Notes: generated by a model from the letters alone, not told the origin. A stretch of 64,000 nucleotides of DNA from Benzoatithermus flavus (GCF_037908215.1 NZ_JBBLZC010000009.1:112475-176474), one strand, 5' to 3'. Shown: positions 26,057 to 35,247, counted from the stretch's first letter. Made by a program: numbers and translations.

Positions 26057-26240
26057 TCACGGCCGCTCCACGGACGGCAGGCGCTTGCACAGCGTCTTGA
26101 GATAGGTCGGCGCCGCCGAGCGCTTCCCGGCCGGAGCGCGGGCGATCGGCTCCTACCAGCCCATGGTGCAGGCGAACTCGCTCTCCACCACGATCGAGCG
26201 GACGTCGGTCGTGAACGCCGCGGTCGAAGTCGGTATCCGA
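26057..26240 (-). pseudogene. Possible remnant of an unidentified gene
   Basis: On the minus strand a coding-like stretch of about 60 codons (with VRSIVVESEFACTMGW, then an in-frame TAG at 26153-26155, then EPIARAPAGKRSAAP and YLKTLCKRLPSVERP) ends at a TGA. It looks like the C-terminal end of a decayed gene. I do not recognise the family and the call is tentative. The rest of the 26054-26319 gap shows nothing else. Confidence 0.25.
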
Positions 26241-26319
26241 GCCTCCGTCCGGCTGGCGGGCCGGGCTCCGCCATGCTAGGCGTCGGGCAACGAACGCAAC
26301 GACGAATCGGGGAGGCGCC

Positions 26320-27537
26320 ATGGCCGGGGCAAGCCCAAGGTCCGTGGCCTATGTCTGCGGGACCTTCGACACGAAAGGGGCCGAGCTGCATTATCTGGCC
26401 GCCCTCCTGCGCGCGGCCGGGCTCGAGGTGCGCACGGTCGATCTCGGTACGCGGGCGACGGGTGCCGGCGTCGACGTGAGCACGGCGGCGGTCGCGGCCT
26501 TTCATCCGGACGGGGTGGAAGCCGTGCTCGGCGGCGACGACCGCGGCCGCGCCATCGCCGCCATGGCCCTCGCTTTCGAGCGCTTCGTGGCGGCGCAGGA
26601 CGATATCGGCGGCATGATCGCGGCCGGCGGCTCGGGAAACACGGCGCTCGTAACGCCGGCCATGCGCGCCTTGCCCGTGGGCGTGCCCAAGGTCCTGGTC
26701 TCGACCGTGGCCTCGGGCAACACGGCACCTTACGTCGGTGCCTCCGACATCTGCATGGTCTACGCCGTGACCGACGTGCAGGGGCTCAACCGGATCTCGC
26801 GCCGGGTGCTTGGCAACGCCGCGCACGCGCTCGCCGGCATGATGCGCTTTCCCGTGCCCGCACCCGCGACCCCGGATCGGCCGGCGATCGGGCTCACCAT
26901 GTTCGGCGTCACGACGCCGTGCGTGCAGGCGGTGACGAGGGCGCTCGAGGCCGATCACGACTGCCTCGTGTTCCACGCCACCGGCACGGGCGGGCGCTCG
27001 CTCGAGAAGCTGGTCGACAGCGGGCTGATCGCGGGCGTGATCGACGTCACCACGACCGAGGTCGCGGACTTCCTCGTGGGCGGCGTCATGGCCTGCGATG
27101 AGGACCGCTTCGGCGCCATCGCGCGGACGCGGGTGCCCTATGTCGGCTCGGTGGGAGCGGTCGACATGGTGAACTTCGGGCCGCTCGCGACCGTGCCCGA
27201 ACGATTCAGGAACCGGAACCTCTACGTCCACAACCCGCAGGTCACGCTGATGCGCACGACGCCCGAGGAGAACGCGGCGATCGGGCGCTGGATCGCCGGG
27301 CGGCTCAATGCCTGCGAGGGCGAGGTGCGCCTCTTCCTGCCCGAGGGCGGCGTGTCGGCGATCGACGTGCCCGGCGGGCCGTTCCACGATCCCGTGGCCG
27401 ATGCGGCCCTGTTCGCGGCGATCGAGGCCACGTTCCGCCCGACCGCACGCCGCCGCCTCGGCCGCCTGCCCTACGCCATCAACGATCCGGCCTTCGCCGC
27501 GGCGCTGGTCGAGGCTTTTCGGGAGATCGCCGTCTGA
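26320..27537 (+). CDS. Tm-1-like ATP-binding protein (UPF0261)
   Basis: 405-aa UPF0261 protein, related to the N-terminal domain of the plant antiviral protein Tm-1. The N-terminus VAYVCGTFDTKGAELHYLA and the central AAGGSGNTALVTPAMRALP and STVASGNTAPYVG are the family hallmarks. The ribosome site GGGGAGG lies 6-7 bp before the ATG. The next gene (PEP-hydrolase-type TIM barrel) starts on the last base of this one, so the pair is coupled. In plants the two domains are one polypeptide. The bacterial function is not established. Confidence 0.85.
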   Translation: MAGASPRSVAYVCGTFDTKGAELHYLAALLRAAGLEVRTVDLGTRATGAGVDVSTAAVAAFHPDGVEAVLGGDDRGRAIAAMALAFERFVAAQDDIGGMIAAGGSGNTALVTPAMRALPVGVPKVLVSTVASGNTAPYVGASDICMVYAVTDVQGLNRISRRVLGNAAHALAGMMRFPVPAPATPDRPAIGLTMFGVTTPCVQAVTRALEADHDCLVFHATGTGGRSLEKLVDSGLIAGVIDVTTTEVADFLVGGVMACDEDRFGAIARTRVPYVGSVGAVDMVNFGPLATVPERFRNRNLYVHNPQVTLMRTTPEENAAIGRWIAGRLNACEGEVRLFLPEGGVSAIDVPGGPFHDPVADAALFAAIEATFRPTARRRLGRLPYAINDPAFAAALVEAFREIAV

Positions 27538-28367
27538 TGCCACGCTTCACCCGCGAGGAGCTCCTCGCCCGCTTTCGGGACATGGCACGTCGCCGTGAGC
27601 CCATCATCGGCGGCGGCGCCGGTACGGGCCTCTCGGCGAAATGCGAGGAAGCCGGCGGCATCGACCTCATCGTGATCTACAATTCCGGCCGCTACCGCAT
27701 GGCGGGCCGCGGCTCGCTCGCGGGCCTCCTCGCCTACGGCAACGCCAACGAGATCGTGCTCGAGATGGCGGCCGAGGTGCTGCCCGTGGTGCGGCGCACG
27801 CCGGTCCTGGCCGGTGTCAACGGCACCGATCCTTTCCTCCTCGTCGAGTCCTTCCTGAAGCGGCTGAGCGAGCTCGGCTTCTCGGGCGTGCAGAACTTCC
27901 CGACCGTGGGCCTGATCGACGGCGTGTTCCGGCAGAACCTCGAGGAGACGGGCATGGGCTACGCACTCGAGGTCGAGATGATCCGCAAGGCCCACGCGCT
28001 TGGCCTCCTCACCACCCCTTACGTCTTCGACGAGGCCCAGGCCGTCGCCATGGCCGAGGCCGGCGCCGACATCCTGGTGCCGCACATGGGGCTCACCACG
28101 GGCGGCAGCATCGGTGCGGCGACCGCGCTGAAGCTGGAGGACTGTCCGGCGCGGATCGATGCCATGGCCGAGGCCGCGAAAGCCGTGCGCCCCGACATCC
28201 TGGTCTTGTGCCACGGCGGCCCGATCGCGACCCCGGCGGATGCCGCCTGGGTCCTCCGGCACACGCGCCATTGCCACGGCTTCTACGGCGCCTCGTCGAT
28301 GGAGCGCCTGCCGGCCGAGCAGGCGCTGACCGCGACCACGCGCGACTTCAAAGCGATCCGTTTCTGA
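27537..28367 (+). CDS. Phosphoenolpyruvate hydrolase-family TIM-barrel protein
   Basis: 276-aa TIM-barrel protein of the family that forms the C-terminal half of plant Tm-1-like proteins. Features include the N-terminal IIGGGAGTGLSAKCEEAGG, central NFPTVGLIDG, and LVLCHGGPIATPADA near the C-terminus. The start overlaps the UPF0261 stop by one base (TGATG). The name phosphoenolpyruvate hydrolase is inherited from the Pfam family; whether this protein acts on PEP or another small acid is unknown. It probably works with its upstream partner. Confidence 0.85.
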   Translation: MPRFTREELLARFRDMARRREPIIGGGAGTGLSAKCEEAGGIDLIVIYNSGRYRMAGRGSLAGLLAYGNANEIVLEMAAEVLPVVRRTPVLAGVNGTDPFLLVESFLKRLSELGFSGVQNFPTVGLIDGVFRQNLEETGMGYALEVEMIRKAHALGLLTTPYVFDEAQAVAMAEAGADILVPHMGLTTGGSIGAATALKLEDCPARIDAMAEAAKAVRPDILVLCHGGPIATPADAAWVLRHTRHCHGFYGASSMERLPAEQALTATTRDFKAIRF

Positions 28368-28401
28368 GGTCCCCCAGCAGAAGAGAGAAGAGGGAGGAAT
28401 C

Positions 28402-28839
28402 ATGGCCAAGGCTTATGCCAGCACCGTTGTCGACGCATCGGCCGATGCGGTCTGGGCGCTGATCCGCGACTTCAACGGCCTCGCCACCTGGCATCCGGCG
28501 GTCACGGACAGCGTCATCGAGGACGGCAAGGCAGGCGATCAGGTGGGTGCCGTGCGCAGCTTCCACCTTCAGGATGGGGCACATCTGCGCGAGCGCCTTC
28601 TGAGCTTCAGCGACGTCGAGCGCTCCTATTCCTACAACTTCGAGAAGACCCCCTTCGCCGTCCGCAACTACCACGCCACCTTGAAGGTCTCGCCCGTGAC
28701 CGACAGCGGCAAGGCCTTCGTCGAGTGGTGGACCACCTTCGACTGCGAGCCCGAGAAGATCGAGGCGTGGGTCGAGACCTTCGCCGGTGCGGTGTTCAAG
28801 AGCGGCCTCGATGCGCTGAAGGCGCATTTCGGCGGGTGA
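28402..28839 (+). CDS. SRPBCC/START-like ligand-binding protein
   Basis: 145 aa, polyketide cyclase/dehydrase-like member of the Bet v1/START superfamily. The signature begins ASTVVDASADAVWALIRDF, followed by NGLATWHPAV. It has a strong ribosome site (GGGAGGA, about 28394-28400) and follows the TIM-barrel gene by 34 bp in the same direction, so it may join the Tm-1-like operon. Its ligand is unknown. It is about the usual size for small single-domain members. Confidence 0.82.
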   Translation: MAKAYASTVVDASADAVWALIRDFNGLATWHPAVTDSVIEDGKAGDQVGAVRSFHLQDGAHLRERLLSFSDVERSYSYNFEKTPFAVRNYHATLKVSPVTDSGKAFVEWWTTFDCEPEKIEAWVETFAGAVFKSGLDALKAHFGG

Positions 28840-28931
28840 GCGGAACGGCCGGCGGCGGCGTCCGTCCGGGTTGACCCGCCGGCCGGGCGCGCGCACCTTG
28901 CTTTCTGCCCGCCCCACTGCCGTGGCGGCTC

Positions 28932-30098
28932 GTGAATCGGGAGACCCGGACCTTGAACCCTGGCCTGCGCACGGTGCTCTCGTGGCTCGCCGCGGGTATG
29001 GTGCTCCTGCTGGTCCTCTATCTCCTGGGCGGGATTCTCCTGCCGTTCCTCGTCGGCATGGCGGCGGCCTACGTGCTCGATCCGGTGGCCGACCGGCTGC
29101 AGCGTGCCGGCCTCGGGCGGACGGCGGCGACGCTGACGCTCACCGTCCTGTTCTTCGCGGCGCTGGTGCCTCTGATGCTCCTGCTGCTGCCGGTGCTGGT
29201 CGAGCAGGTGGTGGACCTCGCCACGCGCCTGCCGGACTATCTCGAGGCGCTGCGCGGGCGGTTCGTGCACGTGCTCGAGGCTCTGAACCGGCAGGATCTC
29301 GTTCAGGAACTCTCGATGCAGGGCCTCGTCACCCGGTTCTCGGAGCGGGCCCTCGGCTTCCTCGGCACGGCGATCGGCAACGTCGTGCAGTCGAGCCTCG
29401 CCGTGCTCAACCTGCTCTCGCTCCTGTTCGTCACCCCCATCGTGACGTTCTATCTCCTACGCGACTGGGACCGGATGGTGGCGGCCGTGGCGCGCGTGGT
29501 GCCGCCGCGTTACCTGCCCCTGGCCCGGCGGCTCGCGGCCGAGGTGGACGAGGTGCTGGCCGGATTCTTGCGCGGCCAGGGGCTGATCTGCCTGTTCCTC
29601 GCCACGTTCTACGCCCTGGGCCTCACCCTCGTCGGCCTGCAGCACGGCACGATCATCGGCCTTCTCACCGGGCTGTTCTCGTTCATCCCCTATGTCGGCA
29701 TGCTGGCCGGGGTCGCGGTCGGGCTCACCGTGGCGGCGTTCCAGTTCGGCTCGCTCTGGCCGATGGCGCTGGTCGCGGGCGTGTTCGCGCTCGGCCAGTT
29801 CATCGAGGGCAACTTTCTCACCCCGCGCGTGGTGGGCAAGCGCATCCGGCTGCATCCGGTGTGGGTGATCTTCGCCGTCCTCGCCGGGACGGCGCTGTTC
29901 GGGCTCGCCGGGACGTTCTTCGCCACCCCCGTGGCGGCCGTGATCGCGGTGCTGGTACGGTTCGGGGTCGAGCGGTGGCGGAGCAGCCGCTACTTCGCCG
30001 ATGCCGGCGACGAGCCGGCGAAATTGTCGGAACCGGCCTGGATCGTTCCGGGTTCCACAAGCAGCGAGGTCGGGCCGGCGAGAAGGGGCCGTTCCTAG
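28932..30098 (+). CDS. AI-2E/PerM-family membrane protein
   Basis: 388 aa with about eight transmembrane helices. The family pattern is clear: N-terminal helices (VLSWLAAGMVLLLVLYLLGG), the soluble segment with DYLEALRGRF, and the C-terminal block with FIPYVGMLAGVAVGLTVA and EGNFLTPRVVGKRIRLHP. Family members range from quorum-signal exporters to Na+/H+ antiporters, so the substrate is not assigned. The start is GTG 28932. The Ser/Pro-rich tail beyond residue 360 is probably disordered. Confidence 0.87.
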   Translation: MNRETRTLNPGLRTVLSWLAAGMVLLLVLYLLGGILLPFLVGMAAAYVLDPVADRLQRAGLGRTAATLTLTVLFFAALVPLMLLLLPVLVEQVVDLATRLPDYLEALRGRFVHVLEALNRQDLVQELSMQGLVTRFSERALGFLGTAIGNVVQSSLAVLNLLSLLFVTPIVTFYLLRDWDRMVAAVARVVPPRYLPLARRLAAEVDEVLAGFLRGQGLICLFLATFYALGLTLVGLQHGTIIGLLTGLFSFIPYVGMLAGVAVGLTVAAFQFGSLWPMALVAGVFALGQFIEGNFLTPRVVGKRIRLHPVWVIFAVLAGTALFGLAGTFFATPVAAVIAVLVRFGVERWRSSRYFADAGDEPAKLSEPAWIVPGSTSSEVGPARRGRS

Positions 30099-30173
30099 GC
30101 TCGAGCCCGCCCGACGCGTCCCGGCGCGGACGGCAGCCCGTCGTCCGGCCGGATCTGCAGAGGGCTGAAACCG

Positions 30174-30566
30174 ATGACGAGCGTCACGAATCCGCCCTTG
30201 AGCTGCTATCATGGCAGGAAACGGGTGCTGCTCGTGCTGTCGCCCACGGCTGACAGCGGCTCCGTTCAGCGGCAGCGTCGGGCGCTGGCGGGCGAGGAGG
30301 TCGGCCTGCAGGCGCGCGACGTGGTCGTGGTCTGGGCGGCCGGCGGCAAGGTCTCGGCCGAAGGCGGCGAGATGCCGGCGCTCGACGCGCGCGGGCTCGC
30401 CTGCGCCTATGGCGTGAAGCCCGGCGAGCCCTTCCAGGCCGTGCTGATCGGCAAGGACGGCGCCGTCGAGCTGCGCTCGGGCGAGCCCGTGTCGGCGGCG
30501 CATCTGTTCGAGCTGATCGACGACATGCCGCCGGCGCGGCAGAGCGAGGCGCGGACACGGGCCTGA
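30174..30566 (+). CDS. DUF4174 protein
   Basis: 130 aa, small alpha/beta protein of the DUF4174 (thioredoxin-like) family: RKRVLLVLSPTADSGSVQRQ, a basic middle, and the conserved end FQAVLIGKDGAVELRSGEPV with LFELIDDMPPAR. Family members are often periplasmic, but no signal peptide is seen here from ATG 30174. The function is unknown. It stands alone between the PerM-like gene and the aldehyde dehydrogenase, separated from the latter by 225 bp in which I see no feature. Confidence 0.75.
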   Translation: MTSVTNPPLSCYHGRKRVLLVLSPTADSGSVQRQRRALAGEEVGLQARDVVVVWAAGGKVSAEGGEMPALDARGLACAYGVKPGEPFQAVLIGKDGAVELRSGEPVSAAHLFELIDDMPPARQSEARTRA

Positions 30567-30791
30567 GAAGGTCCCGCGGGCGGAGCGGGGTGCTGCGTCG
30601 CGGGCCTCTCGGCCGGCGGTTTCCCCACCGTCGGCACGCTACGAAAGCGCGCGCCGCTGCCGCGAAGGGTTTCCCGCTACCGGCAGGACAGCCGTGCCGG
30701 AGGTCGACACGGCGCTCGCGCGTCGCCATCTGGAGAGGGCGGCCGCGGCTCACGGGCGGCCGGCAGGCAGGAACGACGGCAGTAGGGACCG

Positions 30792-32249
30792 ATGACGACA
30801 GAGCAGCTTTCGACCGGGCTCCTCATCGACGGGTGCTGGCGCCCGGCCGCGGACGGTGCGACCATGGCGGTGATCGACCCCGCCACCGAGGAGCGGATCG
30901 GAATGATCGCGCAGGCCGGGCGCGCCGATACGGAAGCCGCGATCGCGGCCGCGGCACGGGCCTTCGAGAGCTGGCGCAGCGTGCCGGCATGGGAGCGCTC
31001 GAAGATCCTGAGAAAGGCCGCGAGCCTCCTGGCCGAGCGGGTCGATCGGGTGGCGCGCCGCATGACGCTCGAGATCGGCAAGCCCCTGGCCCAGTCGCGG
31101 GCCGAGGTGCTGGCTGCCGCCGAGACCATCGACTGGTACGCCGACGAGGCGCGGCGGATCTACGGCGAGACCCTGCCGGGGCGGAGCACCCGCCAGCGCT
31201 TCGTGACCTTGCGCGAGCCCGTGGGTCCCGTCGCCGCCTTCACCGCCTGGAACTTTCCGGTGGTGCTGCAGGCGCGCAAGATCGCACCCGCACTCGCCGC
31301 CGGCTGCACCGTGGTCTGCCGCCCGGCCGAGGAAGGGACCGGGGCCGTGGCCATGCTGATCGGCTGCTTCCTCGATGCGGGCGTGCCGGCCGGCGTGATC
31401 AACATGCTCACCGGCGTGCCCGGCGAGATCGCGGAAGCCGTCATGGATTCCGAGCTGATCCGGAAAGTGAGCTTCACGGGCTCGATCCCGGTGGGCCAGC
31501 ACCTGATCCGCCGCTCGGCCGACACGGTGAAGCGGATCTCGATGGAGCTCGGCGGCCATGCGCCCGTGATCGTCCACGAGGATGCCGATCCTGTGCTCGC
31601 CGCCAAGGCTTCGGCGGTGGCGAAGTTCCGCAACAACGGTCAGGTCTGCGTCTCGCCGACCCGCTTCTACGTCCACGAGAAGCTCAGGGCCGCGTTCACG
31701 GACGCCTTCGTCGATGCGGTCAAGGCCATGAGGCTCGGCCACGGCCTCGAGCCCGAGACCGACATCGGCCCGCTCATCAACCGGCGCCGGCTGGAAGCGG
31801 TCGAGCGGATGGTCGAGGACACGAAGGCCTCGGGTGCTGCGCTCCTGTGCGGCGGCCGCCGGCCGGCGAGTCCCAACCGGGGCTTCTTCTTCGAGCCCAC
31901 CGTGTTCGGCGACGTGCCGGATTCCGCCCGCGTCATGCACGACGAGCCGTTCGGCCCGATCGCGGCGCTTTCCACCTTCCAGAGCTTCGAGGACGTGATC
32001 GCCCGCGCCAACGGCCCGAGCTACGGCCTTGCCGGCTACGTCTTCACGGCTTCGCTCGGCCGCGCGCAGAGGACGGCGGAAGCGCTGAAGGTCGGCATGG
32101 TGGGGGTGAACAGCTTCGCCGTCGCCACCGCCGAGATGCCGTTCGGCGGCGTGAAGCACTCGGGCTTCGGCCGCGAGAACGGTGCGGAAGGCCTGCGCGA
32201 CTATCTCGACGTCAAGTTCGTGAGCATCGAGCTGCCGGGAGACGTCTGA
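30792..32249 (+). CDS. NAD(P)-dependent aldehyde dehydrogenase
   Basis: 485-aa ALDH-superfamily enzyme. The oxyanion motif PVAAFTAWNFPVVLQARK, VSFTGSIPVGQ, catalytic Glu252 in SMELGGHAPV, and catalytic Cys286 in NNGQVCVSPTRF are all present, with the C-terminal EMPFGGVKHSGFGRENG. The closest type is succinate-semialdehyde/glycolaldehyde dehydrogenase (GabD-like), but the substrate cannot be fixed. The gene is monocistronic in appearance. Confidence 0.9.
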   Translation: MTTEQLSTGLLIDGCWRPAADGATMAVIDPATEERIGMIAQAGRADTEAAIAAAARAFESWRSVPAWERSKILRKAASLLAERVDRVARRMTLEIGKPLAQSRAEVLAAAETIDWYADEARRIYGETLPGRSTRQRFVTLREPVGPVAAFTAWNFPVVLQARKIAPALAAGCTVVCRPAEEGTGAVAMLIGCFLDAGVPAGVINMLTGVPGEIAEAVMDSELIRKVSFTGSIPVGQHLIRRSADTVKRISMELGGHAPVIVHEDADPVLAAKASAVAKFRNNGQVCVSPTRFYVHEKLRAAFTDAFVDAVKAMRLGHGLEPETDIGPLINRRRLEAVERMVEDTKASGAALLCGGRRPASPNRGFFFEPTVFGDVPDSARVMHDEPFGPIAALSTFQSFEDVIARANGPSYGLAGYVFTASLGRAQRTAEALKVGMVGVNSFAVATAEMPFGGVKHSGFGRENGAEGLRDYLDVKFVSIELPGDV

Positions 32250-32425
32250 GACCCGCCACGGACAGTAATTCTGGAAGCACTTCAAACTGATCGTAAAGTA
32301 GCCGCCCTTCCCGAAAGTCGCGGCCTGCGCTAGGCAGGTTCGCGACTTCGGACGCGTGCCCGTGCCGGACATGCCGGTATTCGGCCGGACACGTGCCCCG
32401 GCAGGACAGGAATCGGGACGGCAGC

Positions 32426-32884
32426 ATGACAGCGCTTTCCACCGTCGTCGTCGGCCAGCTCGGCACCGGCGGGCAGCTTCTCCTCTGGGCGTTGCGTCAG
32501 CGGCTCGCGGATCGGGGCGAGACCACGCCGAAGCTCGTCCAGGGCTTCCTTCTCGCTTGCGGCCTTTCCGGCGTCGAGCAGGCGCTCCAGTGCTTCGAGC
32601 GCCTGTTCGACTGTCTCGAGCGCCACGCGCGCTGCGAGGTGGGCTTCTGCCCTTTGCGCTGCGCCTGCCTCAGCCGCGACGAGGCCACTTGCCTCGCTCT
32701 CCTCGCCGCGGCACAAGCCGGTGACATCGTGCGGTCCGAGCGGCTCGCCTGCGCCCTGGTCGGCGCCGAGCGGGCGGCAGCGCTGTGCGAGGCGGCGCGA
32801 GCGCTCGCGGACGTGCTCGGCCGCGCCGGCCACGTGTTCTCCCTGCCGCCCTCGGCCGCCGTGCGCGAGGCCGTGCTGCACTGA
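32426..32884 (+). CDS. Cys-rich hypothetical protein
   Basis: 152 aa from ATG 32426 (an 11-codon upstream extension is open). It has ten cysteines, six of them in one stretch (CLERHARCEVGFCPLRCACL plus a nearby Cys), in an otherwise helical Ala/Leu-rich sequence with no signal peptide. I recognise no family. The Cx4-5C...CxC spacing suggests metal or Fe-S binding, which is inference. It sits 78 bp upstream of the exported Gly/Glu-repeat protein and the di-haem peroxidase-cupredoxin gene, on the same strand, so the three may form one metal-linked operon. Confidence 0.6.
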   Translation: MTALSTVVVGQLGTGGQLLLWALRQRLADRGETTPKLVQGFLLACGLSGVEQALQCFERLFDCLERHARCEVGFCPLRCACLSRDEATCLALLAAAQAGDIVRSERLACALVGAERAAALCEAARALADVLGRAGHVFSLPPSAAVREAVLH

Positions 32885-32962
32885 TGTCGCAGGAACTGCG
32901 ACGGCAGTTCCCTTTCCAACCGGTTTTCGGCAGTTCCCCCCGAAGGAACAAGGAGCCAAAAG

Positions 32963-33829
32963 ATGCAGAAACGGACCCGGATCTGGCTCGGGATCGGCAG
33001 CGCTGTCCTGGTCGGCGGTGCCGCCACGGCCGGTCTCGACCGGGACGACGGCCTTCTGGTCCCGAAAGCCCTGGCGCAGAGCCATGCCGGGCACATGATG
33101 CTGGTGCAGGGTGGCGAGGGCGGCGAAGGCGGCGAGGGTGGCGAAGGCGGCGGCGCCGCCACGACCGACGAAGAGTCCGTCCTCGAGCCGGATCAGGCGC
33201 TCGCGAGCGATCTCCTCCTCATGAAGGGCCACTACCGCGTCGGCGACCGGCTCGTGCGCGCCGGGCGCTGGTCCGAGGCATTGCCGCACTTCCTGCACCC
33301 GATCGAGGAACTCTATCCCAACGTCCGCGAGATCCTGGCCGAGCGCGACCAGCCGCCCTTCGGCGATGCGCTCGACCAGCTCGCCCGCCTCGTGCGCCGC
33401 CAGGCCGACCTCGCCGCCTACGAAAAGCAGCTCCAGGAGGTGCAGGGCCGGATCGACGCGGCTCTTGCCACCGTGCCGGCCGAGAAGCGCGGCTCGGCCA
33501 CGTTCGTGGGCTCGGTCGCGGTCTCCCTCCTCGACACCGCGGCCGAGGAGTACGCCAATGCGTTCGACGAGGAAGGCAAGCTCGTCAACGTCGTCGAGTA
33601 CCAGGACAGCATGGGCTTCGTGGAGGAGGCGGCGGATCTCCTCGGCAAGCATGCCGATGCCTTCAAGAGCAGCGGCAACGCGCAGCGTTATGCCGAGATC
33701 GAGAGGTCCCTGGCCGAGCTGCGCAAAGCCTGGCCCGACGTCACCCCGCCGAAGAAGCCGGTGATGCAGCCGGGCGAGGTGCTGGCGGGTGTGTCCAACA
33801 TCGAGCTCGCGGCGAGCGGGCTGCGCTGA
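32963..33829 (+). CDS. Exported protein with Gly-Gly-Glu repeat
   Basis: 288 aa. An N-terminal signal or anchor (IWLGIGSAVLVGGAATAGL) is followed by a His/Met-containing segment (SHAGHMM), then a Gly-Gly-Glu repeat at about 51-64, then a helical domain of about 210 residues with a charged pattern typical of periplasmic binding or scaffold proteins. The ribosome site AAGGAG lies 8 bp before the ATG. The peroxidase-cupredoxin gene begins 7 bp after its stop, so they are co-transcribed and the product may be the peroxidase partner. No known family assigned. Confidence 0.65.
   Translation: MQKRTRIWLGIGSAVLVGGAATAGLDRDDGLLVPKALAQSHAGHMMLVQGGEGGEGGEGGEGGGAATTDEESVLEPDQALASDLLLMKGHYRVGDRLVRAGRWSEALPHFLHPIEELYPNVREILAERDQPPFGDALDQLARLVRRQADLAAYEKQLQEVQGRIDAALATVPAEKRGSATFVGSVAVSLLDTAAEEYANAFDEEGKLVNVVEYQDSMGFVEEAADLLGKHADAFKSSGNAQRYAEIERSLAELRKAWPDVTPPKKPVMQPGEVLAGVSNIELAASGLR
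33112..33154 (+). repeat. In-gene 9-bp tandem repeat (Gly-Gly-Glu)
   Basis: About four to five imperfect copies of GGCGGCGAR encode alternating Gly-Gly-Glu. The repeat is in frame, so changes in copy number would alter linker length without a frameshift. Confidence 0.8.
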
Positions 33830-33836
33830 GGCGGCG

Positions 33837-35156
33837 ATGGCGATCCGTCGCTTTCTCCACCTCGCGCTCCTGGCGAGCCTGGTCCTCGCCCCTCTGCCCG
33901 GTGCCGCGGCCGGCGGCGGCCGGGCGCTCGAGCGGCTCAAGGCCCGCTACGCGCGGCCGGCCGGGGTGCCGTTTCCCGCCGACAATCCGTTCACGCCCGA
34001 GAAGGCGGCGTTGGGCGAGCGTCTGTTCCACGAGCCGCTGCTCTCGCAGAACGGCAGCTTCGCCTGCGCCACCTGCCACGACCCCGGCCAGGGCTTCGCC
34101 GACGGGCAGGCGCTGGGCCGCGGCGTCCCCGGCGAACTTCTGCCCCGACACACGCCGACCTTGTGGAATCTCGCCTGGGCGCCGGCACTCTTCTGGGATG
34201 GCCGCGCCGCCTCGCTCGAGGAGCAGGCCAAGGGGCCGATCCAGAACCCCAAGGAGATGGCGCAGCCCCTTGCCGAAGGTGTGAGGAAGCTCGCCGCGCG
34301 CGAAGACTATCGCGCGGCCTTCGCCAGAGCCTTTCCTGCCTCGCCCGTGGTGGACGAGACCCGTCTGCTCTTGGCGCTTGCCACCTACGAGCGCACCCTG
34401 GTCTCGCCCGTGACACGCTTCGACCGCTGGATCACGGGCGATGCGAACGCCCTTGATGCGGCCGAGATCCGCGGCTTTCTCCTGTTCAACGGCAAGGCCG
34501 GCTGCGCCAACTGCCACGAGGGCTGGGCGTTCACCGACCACGGCTTCCACGATATCGGCCTTCCCGGCGGGGATCGCGGCCGTGGCGCCGTGATCGGCCT
34601 CGACGTCGCCGACCATGCCTTCAAGACGCCCAGCCTGCGCGAGCTCGGCCGCACCGCGCCCTACATGCACGACGGCCGCTTCGCGACGCTGGACGAGGTG
34701 CTCGATCACTACACGGGTGGGATCGTGGAACGGCCCAGCCTGTCGCCCGATCTGCGGCGGATAGCGCTGACCCCGGACGAGCGCCGCGACCTTTTGGCTT
34801 TTCTCGGCACGCTCACGGCAAAGACACAGGAGCCGGCTCCTCTGGTCGTGGCGGTGCCCGCCGATGCGAGCCGGGAAGAGGTGGTCGCGACCGGCACGGT
34901 CCGGCAGAAGGACAAACGCTTTGCGCCCGGCCATATCCGGATCGCGGCGGGCGAGCGGCTCACCGTCGTCAACGACGACAGCCGGACGCACAATGTCCGC
35001 GTCAGCGATCCCAGGCTCGCCTTCGACAGCGGCGCCCAGGACCCTGGGCAGAGCATAGCGCTCTCCTTCGCCGAGCCCGGCCGCTACCAGCTGTTCTGCG
35101 GCATCCATCCTGCCATGAGGCTCACGGTCGAGGTCGAGTCGGCCGGCAGCCAATAG
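33837..35156 (+). CDS. Di-haem cytochrome c peroxidase/MauG-like protein with C-terminal cupredoxin
   Basis: 439 aa, periplasmic, with signal peptide (FLHLALLASLVLAPLPGAAA). The di-haem peroxidase region has c-haem motifs CATCH (Cys77-Cys80-His81) and CANCH (Cys223-Cys226-His227) and the family segment PSLRELGRTAPYMHDGR. After about residue 340 comes a blue-copper-type domain with candidate ligands His385, Cys421, His424 and Met427 (THNVRV ... FCGIHPAM), as in plastocyanin/azurin. Fusion of a CcpA/MauG enzyme to a cupredoxin would supply electrons within one chain. ATG 33837 is 7 bp after the preceding stop; the frame opens earlier, but the signal peptide fixes this start. Confidence 0.85.
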   Translation: MAIRRFLHLALLASLVLAPLPGAAAGGGRALERLKARYARPAGVPFPADNPFTPEKAALGERLFHEPLLSQNGSFACATCHDPGQGFADGQALGRGVPGELLPRHTPTLWNLAWAPALFWDGRAASLEEQAKGPIQNPKEMAQPLAEGVRKLAAREDYRAAFARAFPASPVVDETRLLLALATYERTLVSPVTRFDRWITGDANALDAAEIRGFLLFNGKAGCANCHEGWAFTDHGFHDIGLPGGDRGRGAVIGLDVADHAFKTPSLRELGRTAPYMHDGRFATLDEVLDHYTGGIVERPSLSPDLRRIALTPDERRDLLAFLGTLTAKTQEPAPLVVAVPADASREEVVATGTVRQKDKRFAPGHIRIAAGERLTVVNDDSRTHNVRVSDPRLAFDSGAQDPGQSIALSFAEPGRYQLFCGIHPAMRLTVEVESAGSQ

Positions 35157-35247
35157 GCGGAAAATCCCTGCGCCGATCGTCCTTCGGCACGAGCAGGCAT
35201 GGACCGCCGCTCGTTGCCGGATTGACAAGCCGTCAGGTGTGGCGCAG

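Noticed and set aside
35222..35227. TTGACA as liv promoter -35
   Set aside because: No acceptable -10 at 15-19 bp.
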